Source: Rhizobium ruizarguesonis (lineage in GTDB: Bacteria > Pseudomonadota > Alphaproteobacteria > Rhizobiales > Rhizobiaceae). Taken from it: a DNA stretch of 64,000 nucleotides. Made by a program: the position numbers and the translations under genes. A model generated the notes under the pieces. It was not told the DNA's origin, did not search any database, and worked only from the letters and a program-made list of their open reading frames with translations. The DNA lies in NCBI RefSeq assembly GCF_012349115.1, contig NZ_PQIG01000066.1, forward strand, positions 57,074 through 121,073, in the 5' to 3' direction. Shown here in pieces: positions 8,955 through 17,322 of this stretch (its first letter is position 1; the number at the start of each line of letters is the position of its first letter).

Positions 8955-9880
8955 CGCACAGGCTCCTCAGGAGATGACGGGCCGCCGTAGTTGCGGGGAA
9001 GGGTGGAGATGGCGCGCGAGGCGACTGCGGTTCCCGCCTCCAGGCAGGACATCAGCGGCTCATCGCTTGCGAGTGCGGCGAGGAAAGCGGCGTTGAAGAC
9101 ATCGCCGGCGCCGATCGTATCGACGACCTCGACAACGGGTGCCGCCACCGAAACCAACAGGCCGTCCGGCCCGATCGCGAGAGCGCCGTCCGGGCCGCGC
9201 TTGACGACGATGATTGCACCCTCCGGCATATGCGACCTGATGTGACGGGCCGCCTCGATCGGATCGGCGATGCCGGCAAGCGTCGTCGATTCGACCTCGT
9301 TCAGCAGCGCGATACCGCTGCGGGAGAGCCAGGCACGTGTCGCCGCGCAATTCTCGTCTGTCCAGCCGTCGAGCGGCCAGCCGGTATCAAGCGCGACGGT
9401 GATGCCATGGCTGTCGGCCCAGTCGAAGAAGGCGCCATAATCTGCTGTCAGGTCGTCGGTCAGGAACGAGCCGCAGAGAAGGGCGTAGCCGCCCTGCAGC
9501 CTTGCACCCTCGATGACCGCGAAGACATCTGCCAGGCTGAAGCGCGGCAGGTGGCCTTTTGTGGTGAAGAAGGTGCGCTCGCCGTCCGGATGGGTGATGC
9601 CGACGGAGAGCGTCGTTTTCTCCGGACGTACCGGCCACTTGTCGGAACGGTGGCCGAAGGCTTCGCTCAGCCAGCGGCCGAACTGGTCGCTGCCGATATT
9701 GGCGGCGATCTCGAATTCGACGCCGAGTGCCTGCCAGGCGAGCGCGCTGTTGCCGGCGGCTCCGCCGACCCGCAACTCGTCATGATCGACGATGATTTCC
9801 GTCCCTGCCTTCGGCCAGGGGGCGGCCGGTCCAAGGATCAGGTCGATGTTGACGTTGCCGATGACTGCAAGCGGCTGCAT
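8951..9880 (-). CDS. PfkB-family sugar kinase
   Basis: This 309-residue ribokinase-like enzyme has the N-terminal glycine pair (RVGGAAGNSA, 38-47) and the C-terminal signature DTIGAGD at 254-260, whose last Asp is the catalytic base. It phosphorylates a sugar or sugar derivative in the cytoplasm. It sits between the SIS-domain gene (stop TGA immediately followed by its ATG) and the transporter ATPase (4-base overlap), so it should act on the imported substrate. The combination is reminiscent of FrlD (fructoselysine 6-kinase), but the substrate cannot be assigned from sequence. Confidence 0.88.
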   Translation of the reverse strand: MQPLAVIGNVNIDLILGPAAPWPKAGTEIIVDHDELRVGGAAGNSALAWQALGVEFEIAANIGSDQFGRWLSEAFGHRSDKWPVRPEKTTLSVGITHPDGERTFFTTKGHLPRFSLADVFAVIEGARLQGGYALLCGSFLTDDLTADYGAFFDWADSHGITVALDTGWPLDGWTDENCAATRAWLSRSGIALLNEVESTTLAGIADPIEAARHIRSHMPEGAIIVVKRGPDGALAIGPDGLLVSVAAPVVEVVDTIGAGDVFNAAFLAALASDEPLMSCLEAGTAVASRAISTLPRNYGGPSSPEEPVR

Positions 9881-10897
9881 TCATTCGCTCCGGGTGATCT
9901 TGGTGGAGCGGACCGGCGTTCCGGCATTCACCACGCGGGCATCGGCAAAGGCGATCATCAGCCGCTGGGCGACCGGCAGCATGGCGAAGATCGCGGCAAG
10001 ACCGGTTGCAGGCGCAAAGCGGATCGTCACCGCGCCGGCGACCGGCGCTTCGCGCGAGGCGTCGAACAGGATGACCGGGGCGCCGGTCTCGACGGCGGAT
10101 GTCGCCATCGCCGTTACCAGGCCGGCCGTCTCGTCCAAGCCGCGGAAGAGCACGACGCCGATCTCCGATCCCAGCATCTCCATCGGTCCGTGGCGCAGCT
10201 GGCCGCCTTCAAGCGAGAAGCAGGGACGGCGCGACAGCTCGGTCAATCCGAGCGCGAGCGCCTCGGCAACACCCTGCAGCCGGCGGCCTGAGGTGACGAC
10301 GGTCGCGACGTTTTCGAGTGCCGAGAGGGCGGCGGTGATGTCACGGTCTTCCGGTGCCTTGAGGGCGGCAAGTGCGGCGTCGGGATTTTCGCCGAGGCCG
10401 GCGAGGATAGCCAGATGCAGGGCGAAGGTCACCGTCAGGCTGCGGGTCGCGGCGAAGGCTAGCTCGGTGCCGCCGGCGCCGACCAGCGACGGGGCGGTTC
10501 TTGCCAGGAAGGAGCCGCCTTCGAGCGTCAGGCCGAAGGTCTCTTCCGTGCCGCCGGTCTCGTCGAACCAGCGCACGACCTCGGCGCTTTCGCCGGATTG
10601 CGAGGTGACGAAGATCGTTCTGCCGGCGATCGGCAGCGGCTGGCCAAGCTGCTCGGACAGCGGCAGGGCGACGGCATCGATGCCGAGGGCCCGGTAGAGC
10701 GGCTCGACGGCGCGGTTGACGGCATGCGAGCCGCCCATGCCGATGAGCAGCAGCTTGCCGGTCTTTTTCAGCGAGGCGGCAGCCCTTGCCGCCATTGGCT
10801 GGGCCGCTTCATAGGAGGCGATCGCATCGGCATGCTGGCGTGCCATTTCGCGATCGATCGCGGCAAGCCCGGCCGGCCGGGTTCTTTCTGCTGTCAT
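9881..10897 (-). CDS. Double SIS-domain protein (GlmS-isomerase/FrlB/AgaS-like)
   Basis: Two sugar isomerase (SIS) domains can be seen, the first opening with LLLIGMGGSHAVNR and SQSGESAEVVR and the second with EGGQLRHGPMEML, a block shared with the GlmS isomerase domain. Such stand-alone proteins are amino-sugar-phosphate deaminases/isomerases or fructosamine-6-phosphate deglycases. ATGs at 10903 and 10897 are both possible. I chose 10897 because AAGGG lies 6 bases before it, whereas it abuts 10903. Placement between the permease and the kinase argues that it cleaves or isomerises the product of the kinase. Confidence 0.85.
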   Translation of the reverse strand: MTAERTRPAGLAAIDREMARQHADAIASYEAAQPMAARAAASLKKTGKLLLIGMGGSHAVNRAVEPLYRALGIDAVALPLSEQLGQPLPIAGRTIFVTSQSGESAEVVRWFDETGGTEETFGLTLEGGSFLARTAPSLVGAGGTELAFAATRSLTVTFALHLAILAGLGENPDAALAALKAPEDRDITAALSALENVATVVTSGRRLQGVAEALALGLTELSRRPCFSLEGGQLRHGPMEMLGSEIGVVLFRGLDETAGLVTAMATSAVETGAPVILFDASREAPVAGAVTIRFAPATGLAAIFAMLPVAQRLMIAFADARVVNAGTPVRSTKITRSE

Positions 10898-10899
10898 GA

Positions 10900-11745
10900 T
10901 CATCCCTTGACGCCGCCGCTGGTGAGCCCCGAAATCAGGGCGCGTTGCATGACAAGACCGATCAGCACCGGGGGCAGGGCGGCGAGCACGCCTGCCGTCG
11001 CAATCAGTCCGTAATCGGAAACGCGGCCGCCGGCGAGATCGGCAATGGCGACGGTCAGCGTCTTGGCGCGCTGGTCCGAGGTGAAGAGCAGCGCATAGAA
11101 GAATTCATCCCAGGCAAGCAGGAAGGCAAAGAGGCTTGACGTCGCGACCACGGGGGCTGCCAGCGGCAGCGTGATGATCCGCAGCGTCTGGAACAGGCCG
11201 GCACCGTCGATCATCGCGGCGGATTCGATCTCGCGCGGGATGGAATCGAAACCCGATTTCATCAGCCAGGTGGTGAAAGGCGCAAGGATGGTGAGATAGA
11301 CGAGGGCGAGGCCGAAGACGTTGTTCAGCAATCCTAGATAGGAGAGGCCCATATAGAGCGGCACGGCAAGCGCCACCGGCGGCAGCATGTAGGTGGCGAT
11401 CACCATCGACAGCGACCAGCCGACCGAAGGCGTGCGCGACACAGCCCAGCCGGCCGGAATGGCGAGTGCAATGGCGGCGATCGTCGCCATGCCCGCCACT
11501 TCGATGCTGTTTCGCAGCGACGAGGTGAAGGCGTCGCCGGCGCTGTTTTCGAGCGTCGAGAGCAGCACGCCGTAGCGAGAGAAATCCGCCGTCTGCGGCC
11601 ACCAGCGCAGCGGCTTTGCCGCAAGGTCGGCGGCCGGCGAGATGCTCATGATGAACAACCACAGGATCGGCGCCAGGATGACGGCGGCAAGCAGCAATGC
11701 GCAGAGGTGGATGAAGGCGGAAAAGAGCGGGCTCTGGCGTTCCAT
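10900..11745 (-). CDS. CUT1 sugar ABC permease (MalG/UgpE type)
   Basis: This 281-residue inner-membrane protein has about six helices and the EAA loop ESAAMIDGAG...LPLAAP that contacts the ATPase. The frame stays open upstream through the previous gene, but that part is out-of-frame shadow. The ATG at 11745 overlaps the preceding permease stop (TGATG). It pairs with the MalF-type permease to form the channel. Confidence 0.92.
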   Translation of the reverse strand: MERQSPLFSAFIHLCALLLAAVILAPILWLFIMSISPAADLAAKPLRWWPQTADFSRYGVLLSTLENSAGDAFTSSLRNSIEVAGMATIAAIALAIPAGWAVSRTPSVGWSLSMVIATYMLPPVALAVPLYMGLSYLGLLNNVFGLALVYLTILAPFTTWLMKSGFDSIPREIESAAMIDGAGLFQTLRIITLPLAAPVVATSSLFAFLLAWDEFFYALLFTSDQRAKTLTVAIADLAGGRVSDYGLIATAGVLAALPPVLIGLVMQRALISGLTSGGVKG

Positions 11746-12632
11746 CAGGCCGCACTCCCCGCCGTCTTGCGCACCAGAGCGGCGTAGCCGGCAGCAAGCA
11801 GCGTTACCAGCAGCGTGACGATCAATGCCAGCGAGGCGCCGGAGCCTGCCCGCTGGAAGGAGAAAGCTTCCTGATAGACCAGGATCGACAGTGTGCGCGT
11901 GCTGTTGGCCGGGCCGCCGCGGGTCATGACCCAGATGATGTCGAACACCTTGAAGGCCTCGATCGTGCGCAGCACCAGCGCCACCATCAGCGGACCGGCG
12001 AGATAGGGCAGAATGACGAAGCGGAAGCGGGCGAAAGCGCCGGCGCCGTCGACCAGCGAGGCGGCGGTGATGTCGCGCGGCACGGCCTGGAGTGCTGCGA
12101 GCGCAATCAGCGCCACCAGGGGGAAATTCTTCCAGCAGTCGGCGACGATGAGGGCCGCCAGCGCGGTGCCCGGTTCGCCGAGCCAGGAGCGGTAGGCCTC
12201 CAACAGGCCGAGTTGGGTCAGCGCGGCGTTCAGTGCGCCGTATTCCGGATTGTAAATCAGCCGCCAGAGCGTGGCGTTGACGACGGTCGGCAGCGCCCAG
12301 GGCAGGATCATCAGGGCGCGAAGCGCAGTGCGGCCGTGAAACTGCTGGTTCAGCAGCAGGGCGGCAAGCACGCCGATCACCATTTCGGCGGCGACCGAGA
12401 CGATCGCGAACCATGCAGTGGTAATCAGCGTGCGCTGGAAATTCGAGCCTGAGATCATCTTCGCGTAATTGTCGATGCCGACGAAGTTTCCTTCCGTGCC
12501 GACGAGCTTGGCATCGGTGAAGGAGAGGCCGACGGTATCGATCAGAGGCCAGCCGATGACTGATATCATGACCACGAGAAGCGGCAGCATCAAAAGCCAC
12601 GCGCGGGTTGTCAGCCAAGTGCCCGACATCAA
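11745..12632 (-). CDS. CUT1 sugar ABC permease (MalF/UgpA type)
   Basis: The 295-residue protein has an N-terminal helix (WLLMLPLLVVMISVIGWPL), the periplasmic FVGIDNY motif common to MalF-class permeases, and an EAA-like loop ASLVDGAGAF. It forms the transmembrane channel with the next gene product. It lies 71 bases after the binding-protein gene, consistent with a single transcript starting upstream of 13942. Confidence 0.92.
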   Translation of the reverse strand: MMSGTWLTTRAWLLMLPLLVVMISVIGWPLIDTVGLSFTDAKLVGTEGNFVGIDNYAKMISGSNFQRTLITTAWFAIVSVAAEMVIGVLAALLLNQQFHGRTALRALMILPWALPTVVNATLWRLIYNPEYGALNAALTQLGLLEAYRSWLGEPGTALAALIVADCWKNFPLVALIALAALQAVPRDITAASLVDGAGAFARFRFVILPYLAGPLMVALVLRTIEAFKVFDIIWVMTRGGPANSTRTLSILVYQEAFSFQRAGSGASLALIVTLLVTLLAAGYAALVRKTAGSAA

Positions 12633-12703
12633 GGCGACCCTTCTTCATTACAGGTTTTGGAGACCGGGCGACGGCAGGCGCCGCCCGGGTTTTCATGGCT
12701 CAA

Positions 12704-13942
12704 TCAGAGGCCGCTATTGTCTGCGGCCGACTTCAGCGCGTCCTCGGGAGAGGACTGGCCGAGCAGCGATTCCTGGATCGCCTGCTGCAGCGCGGTCGAG
12801 AGCTCCTGATATTTCGGCGTCGTCGGACGCGGATACATCGCGGCCAGGCCGATCTTGGCGGCGGAGATCAGCTCTTCCTGGCCCTTGGTGACGGCTGGGT
12901 CCTCATAGGAGGACGCCCAGATCGGCAGGCTGAGCTTGGCATAGGCATTCTGCGTCGCCTGCGAGGTCATGAAGGTGATGTATTTCCAGGCCTCATCAGG
13001 ATGCTTGCTGGCCGAGGTGATGCCGAGGCCCATCGAACCGTTGACGGCCGAAGCCTCACTCTTACCGGCAACACCCGGCGCCGGCACGACGCCGACCTTG
13101 CCCGCGACCTTGCTGTCTTTCGGATCGTTGGCCATGTTGTACATGTAGGTCCAGTTCAGCGCGAAGGCGGCATCGCCGTTTTCGAAGACCTTGCGGACGT
13201 CCTCTTCCAGGAATTCCTTGGAATTCGGATTGGTCAGGCCGGAGGAATAGCTGGAGACCATGTACTTCAGGGCATCGAGGCCGCCGCCGGTCTGGAAGGC
13301 CGGCTTGCCATCCTTCAGGAAATCGCCGCCATAGGCGCTGACGAGCGTGGTGTAGTCGCAGATCGCGGCTTCGGCCTGTGACCAGCTCCAGGCGATCGGC
13401 GTGGCAAGCAAGCCCTTGTCCTTGATCGTCTTTGCCTGTTCGGTCAGTTCGTCCCAGGTCTTGGGCGGAGCCTTGATGCCGGCCTTTTCGAGGATTTCCT
13501 TGTTGTAGAACAGATATTTGGTGTCGAGGATCCACGGCATGCCGTAATATTTGCCGTCATATTGCACGGTGGTCCAGGCACCCGGCAGCACGCCCTTCTT
13601 CATGTCGTCGGTGACGCGAGAGGAGACATCGACCAGCACCTTGTTGGTGGCGTATTCGGCCGGCCAGATGACGTCGAAGAGGACGACGTCGTAGCCGCCG
13701 CCGGAACCTTGCGCCAGCACCGTCTTGTCGTGCAGGCCTTCATAGGGGACGAATTCGAGATTGACCTTGATGTCGGGGTTCGCCTTGGCGAAGGCGTCGG
13801 TCATGGCGCGCACGTCGGCCTCGCTATAGGCGGCCTGCGCCATGAAAAGCGCGTTCAGCGTCGTTTCGGCGAAAGCGTGCGGCGCAAGGGATGCGCCGAT
13901 CAAGGCCGCACCCAGAAGCGTCTTGTTAAAGGATTTCAGCAT
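12704..13942 (-). CDS. CUT1 periplasmic sugar-binding protein
   Basis: The 412-residue family 1 solute-binding protein has a clear signal peptide (residues 1-25, ending HAFAE). A longer open frame exists, but the ATG at 13942 has a good AGGC-type ribosome site and starts exactly at the signal peptide. Typical elements include NPDIKVNLEFVPYEGLHDK, YGMPWILDTKYLFYNKEILEKAGI and the C-terminal SPEDALKSAAD. It delivers substrate to the two permeases. As first gene of the operon it faces the divergent ROK repressor, whose palindromic operator lies in the shared intergenic region. Confidence 0.92.
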   Translation of the reverse strand: MLKSFNKTLLGAALIGASLAPHAFAETTLNALFMAQAAYSEADVRAMTDAFAKANPDIKVNLEFVPYEGLHDKTVLAQGSGGGYDVVLFDVIWPAEYATNKVLVDVSSRVTDDMKKGVLPGAWTTVQYDGKYYGMPWILDTKYLFYNKEILEKAGIKAPPKTWDELTEQAKTIKDKGLLATPIAWSWSQAEAAICDYTTLVSAYGGDFLKDGKPAFQTGGGLDALKYMVSSYSSGLTNPNSKEFLEEDVRKVFENGDAAFALNWTYMYNMANDPKDSKVAGKVGVVPAPGVAGKSEASAVNGSMGLGITSASKHPDEAWKYITFMTSQATQNAYAKLSLPIWASSYEDPAVTKGQEELISAAKIGLAAMYPRPTTPKYQELSTALQQAIQESLLGQSSPEDALKSAADNSGL

Positions 13943-14101
13943 TGCAGCCTCCAGTTTTTGACATTTACGCATTGCCGAGGGCGGTCCTCCGCCATCGGTG
14001 TTCGAGAAGGCACGCGCGAAAACGTGCCGGTTCGTCGTCTCGGAGCGTCGTCGGAGCGCCTTGCGGGCTCCTGCGTTCCCTGGAACTCTCCGGTTCCTCA
14101 T

Positions 14102-14122
14102 TAAGTCAAGTGTCTTGACTTA
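14102..14122. promoter_or_regulatory. Candidate ROK operator
   Basis: There is a perfect inverted repeat with 9-base arms TAAGTCAAG / CTTGACTTA separated by TGT. A further half-site AGTCAAG lies at 14146-14152. The dyad sits in the divergent region between the sugar-binding-protein gene and the ROK repressor, and each arm contains TTGACT. Binding by the ROK protein is inferred from position and symmetry. Confidence 0.65.
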
Positions 14123-14143
14123 TTACTTCTTCAACATTCTATT
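14115..14143 (+). promoter_or_regulatory. Putative sigma-70 promoter of the ROK gene
   Basis: TTGACT at 14115-14120 and TCTATT at 14138-14143 are separated by 17 bases, upstream of the ROK ATG. The -35 box lies inside the right arm of the palindrome, so repressor binding would block it, giving autoregulation. Confidence 0.45.
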
Positions 14144-14164
14144 GGAGTCAAGAGGGAATTGCAC

Positions 14165-15376
14165 ATGAATGACAGCCGCCCGATCCGGGCCAAAAGCGGC
14201 ACCAATCACGAAGGCACTAGCGCGCATAACCGGCGTGTGATGATCGATGCCCTGAGGATCAACGGTGCGCTTTCACGCGCCGATCTGGCACGGGCGACGC
14301 GGCTGACCAAACAGACGGTGTCCAATATCATCGAAGAGCTCGAGCGCGACGGTCTCGTCAGTTCGCAGGAGGCGGTGAGGAGGGGCAGGGGCCAGCCGTC
14401 GACACCCTACGGCCTGGTGCCCGAAGGCGCCTTTGCGATCGGCTTGCAGATCGACCGACATGTGACGCGAGCGGTCGCCGTCAATCTCGTCGGTAGCGTT
14501 CTCGTGCGTGATGAGGCAGGCCTCCCACCAGGCGGTCCGTCGAACGGGACGAAGGTCGTCCTCGATCTCGTTGCCGGTGTGCGGTCAAAGCTTGCAGGGA
14601 TCGTCCAGCAGTCGGAAAAACGGCTTGTCGGTCTCGGCGCCGCCATGCCAGGGCCCTTCGGGGTCGCCGGCAGCGGCGACGATCCGTGGATGATGGAGGC
14701 CTGGCAGAAATTTCCGTTGTTGGAAACGCTGACCGCCGGCACCGGGCTCGATGTCGGCCTGCAGAACGATGCGGCGGCGGCGGCGACCGCCGAGCGCATG
14801 GTGGGAGCCGCCCATGGCCTCGATCATGCCGTCTGCCTCTTCGTCGGTTATGGCATTGGCGCCGGCCTCATTCTGAACGGCGAGCTTTACCGCGGCACCA
14901 ACGGTAATGCCGGCGAGATCGGCATGGCGCTGTTATTTGCCGACGGCAAATCGACGCCGCTCGAACATCGAGCTTCGCTCGCCTCGCTTTATCAGCATCT
15001 ATCGGTCGATCCCGCCGATCCTCATCTGCACGCACATATCAACGATCTTGCCTTGAGAGGCGATCAAAGCATCCACGCCTGGGTCGAAGCAGCGGCAGTG
15101 GACCTGCGCTGGAGCATCCATCTCATCGAGACACTGTTCGATCCACAGACGGTGATCCTCTGCGGCAGCGCGCCGGAAGCGCTGGTGAACAAGTTGATTG
15201 CGGCAATCGGGCCGTTGCTGCCCTCGATCGCCGAACGTCGTGGCCGGACGCTGCCGCGCCTGCAGCCCGGCATGGCCGATCCCTGGTCGGTGGCGCTTGG
15301 CGCTGCCGCCGGACCGATCAGCCGTGCATTCGATCCGCGTTTTGCGGCGATCCTCAAGGATTCCCTTCAATCCTGA
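14165..15376 (+). CDS. ROK-family transcriptional repressor
   Basis: The N-terminal winged helix-turn-helix (about 30-70, with LSRADLARATRLTKQTVSNI) is followed by a sugar-kinase-like ROK domain containing GLGAAMPGPFG, GYGIGAGLILNGELYRG and NAGEIG. These regulators release DNA on binding a sugar or sugar phosphate. A TTG at 14159 is in frame, but I use the ATG at 14165 with GAGGGA upstream. The usual ROK zinc-binding cysteine cluster (CxCGxxGC) after NAGEIG is not visible. Its divergent orientation makes the adjacent CUT1/kinase/SIS operon its likely target. Confidence 0.9.
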   Translation: MNDSRPIRAKSGTNHEGTSAHNRRVMIDALRINGALSRADLARATRLTKQTVSNIIEELERDGLVSSQEAVRRGRGQPSTPYGLVPEGAFAIGLQIDRHVTRAVAVNLVGSVLVRDEAGLPPGGPSNGTKVVLDLVAGVRSKLAGIVQQSEKRLVGLGAAMPGPFGVAGSGDDPWMMEAWQKFPLLETLTAGTGLDVGLQNDAAAAATAERMVGAAHGLDHAVCLFVGYGIGAGLILNGELYRGTNGNAGEIGMALLFADGKSTPLEHRASLASLYQHLSVDPADPHLHAHINDLALRGDQSIHAWVEAAAVDLRWSIHLIETLFDPQTVILCGSAPEALVNKLIAAIGPLLPSIAERRGRTLPRLQPGMADPWSVALGAAAGPISRAFDPRFAAILKDSLQS

Positions 15377-15734
15377 GGCCTAAACCCTGAGGTTGCACAC
15401 CAGTGCAATGGCGAAAATGCCAGCGTTTTTACAAGTTTCGTTGCGGCGGAGTAGCCGAATAAAGGCACTCTGTTGCAATATAAATAAATATTAAATATCC
15501 CCTAAAATTCCATTGTTTCGAATATAGCTGTAATTTTTTGGCAATATGCTGAAGCAAGCTTTGAATTTTCTCTAAATATTTCCCTGAGATTTGCGAATAA
15601 TGGTTGTGTGAAGGTTTTATGACAACTGTATTTAGATAATTTCATGTCATGTAATATTCATTGGCCGCGGCAATTTGAACCAGCTAATAGGGCGTGCGCT
15701 GAAAGTGCGCGTCCCTTTTACGTTCGAGGTTCTC
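15377..15734 (+). promoter_or_regulatory. AT-rich leader upstream of ugpB
   Basis: This 358-base non-coding stretch is strongly AT-rich from about 15470 to 15660, and no gene is supported. A degenerate PhoB-like pair, ATGTCAT-GTAA-TATTCAT, lies at 15644-15661. The first half matches the Pho box consensus at 6 of 7 positions and the second only at 4 of 7, so this is weak. The ugp promoter should be here. Confidence 0.4.
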
Positions 15735-17090
15735 ATGCAAGCCAAGCTTCTCGGCGCCGTTGGCGCCCTTCTCGCTACAGCGTTTCTTGCTGGTCCCGCT
15801 GCCGCCGCCGATAAGACCAAGATTGACTTCTGGTTCGGCAATTCCGGTGACATCGCAAAGCGTGTCCAGGAGCAGTGCGATCGCTTCAACCAGTCGCAGG
15901 CCGACTACGAAGTCGTCTGCACCAGCCAGGGCAGCTACGACGCGTCCCTGCAGAACACCATTGCTGCCTTCCGCGCCGGCAAGCAGCCGACCATCGCCCA
16001 GGTCTCCGACGCCGGCACCCTCGACATCATGCTCTCCGGCGCCTACTACCCGGCCAACAAGCTGATGACCGACATGGGCTACACCGTCGACTGGAAGGAC
16101 TACTTCTCCGGTATCTCCGGCTACTACGCGACATCGAAGGGCGAGATGTACTCCTTCCCCTTCAACTCCTCGACCGCTCTTCTCTACTGGAACAAGGACG
16201 CCTTCGCCAAGATCGGCAAGGATCATGCTCCGGCGACCTGGAAGGAAGCAGGCGAGGACCTCAAGGCTCTGAAGGATGCAGGCTATGCTTGCCCGCTCGG
16301 CTTTGACATATCCAACAACGAAGTCTGGCAGTACATCGAGCAGTTCGAAGCCGTAAACGGCGAAGCCATCGCCACGAAGAAGAACGGTTTTGAAGGTCTC
16401 GACGCCGAGCTGGTGTTCAACAAGAACCCGCTTCTCGTCAGCTACGTCAAGGATCTCAAGTCCTGGTACGACAACAAGCTTGCGATCATCAAGAACAAGG
16501 CTGTCGGCCAGACCTTCGTCGAAGCTTTTGCCGCTGGCGATTGCCAGGTCATCCTGACCTCGGTCGGCGACCACGGCAATGTTGGCCGCACCGCCAAGCA
16601 AGGCATGAACTGGGACGTTGCCATGCTCCCGACCTACGGCGACGCAACCCGGCACAGCTCTTACGTTGGCGGCGCTTCGCTCTGGGTTCTGAAGGGTCAT
16701 TCCGACGCTGAATACAAAGCTGCCGCTGCCTTCTTCAACTTCATCGCAAAGCCGGAAGAAGCTCTTACCTGGTCGACCGTTACCGGCTACATCCCGGTTC
16801 GTAACTCCGGCTTCGAATATCTGAAGAAGCAGGGCTTCTACGACAAGGCTCCTTATGCCGGCCGCGAACTCGCCATTCAGAGCCTGACCGCATCGCCTGC
16901 TGGCGATGCTGCTCCGCAGGGCATCCGCCTCGGTGGCCTGCTGCAGGTCCGCACCGAAATCGCCAATGGTCTGCAGGCAATCTTCGTCAACAATGCCGAT
17001 ATCCAGGCTTCGCTCGACAGCGCTGCTGAACGCGGCAATACGCTTCTGCGTCGGTTCCAGCAGACCTATAAGAACGTTCAGCTCCCCTGA
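15735..17090 (+). CDS. ugpB: UgpB-like glycerol-3-phosphate-binding periplasmic protein
   Basis: The 451-residue family 1 binding protein has a signal peptide ending AAAAD and aligns well by eye with E. coli UgpB. Shared features include the FNQSQADYEVV region, AAFRAGKQPTIAQV, the FPFNSSTALLYWNKDAF block, GDCQVILTS, GGASLWV and the C-terminal AERGNTLLRRF. I start at ATG 15735, at the signal peptide. Codon choice looks more restricted than in neighbours (mainly AAG, GAC, GGC and CTC), as in highly expressed genes. It delivers glycerol-3-phosphate or phosphodiesters to UgpAE. A strong hairpin and a repeat separate it from ugpA. Confidence 0.88.
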   Translation: MQAKLLGAVGALLATAFLAGPAAAADKTKIDFWFGNSGDIAKRVQEQCDRFNQSQADYEVVCTSQGSYDASLQNTIAAFRAGKQPTIAQVSDAGTLDIMLSGAYYPANKLMTDMGYTVDWKDYFSGISGYYATSKGEMYSFPFNSSTALLYWNKDAFAKIGKDHAPATWKEAGEDLKALKDAGYACPLGFDISNNEVWQYIEQFEAVNGEAIATKKNGFEGLDAELVFNKNPLLVSYVKDLKSWYDNKLAIIKNKAVGQTFVEAFAAGDCQVILTSVGDHGNVGRTAKQGMNWDVAMLPTYGDATRHSSYVGGASLWVLKGHSDAEYKAAAAFFNFIAKPEEALTWSTVTGYIPVRNSGFEYLKKQGFYDKAPYAGRELAIQSLTASPAGDAAPQGIRLGGLLQVRTEIANGLQAIFVNNADIQASLDSAAERGNTLLRRFQQTYKNVQLP

Positions 17091-17106
17091 TCGCTTGATA
17101 TGAGCC

Positions 17107-17137
17107 GCACCCGGCCCGCGTTTCGCGCGCCGGGTGC
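17107..17137 (+). terminator. Hairpin after ugpB (attenuator or mRNA-stabilising)
   Basis: GCACCCGG at 17107-17114 pairs with CCGGGTGC at 17130-17137, with extra GC pairs possible inside. No T-run follows, so partial termination or 3' stabilisation of ugpB mRNA is more likely than full termination, because ugpA lies downstream on the same strand. Confidence 0.5.
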
Positions 17138-17188
17138 GTCCTTGTAAGTTATTTAGCCAGCCGCGGATGCGAACTTGCCGCCCGCGCC

Positions 17189-17294
17189 TAAAGCGCGTCG
17201 CAATCTTTCAGATTCGCTCCTCGCGCTTTAGATCTCTATTTTGACGCATGTCGTTACCGCAAAACCGCTGCACATTTTTGCGCGACATGTTTTA
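17189..17294. repeat. Mosaic palindromic intergenic repeat, copy B
   Basis: This is near-identical to the element at 7778-7884, with the same TAAAGCGCG...CGCGCTTTA palindrome and the same CGCAAAACCGCTGCACA and GCGCGACATG segments. It sits between ugpB and ugpA in the same orientation as copy A. Confidence 0.8.
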
Positions 17295-17322
17295 AACCAA
17301 ACCAGGACGAAAACGACCACTC

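Noticed and set aside
10900..12696. Apparent 598-residue fusion in the MalG-type permease frame
   Set aside because: The upstream half is out of frame with the MalF-type permease gene and is not hydrophobic. The permease starts at 11745 at the TGATG overlap.
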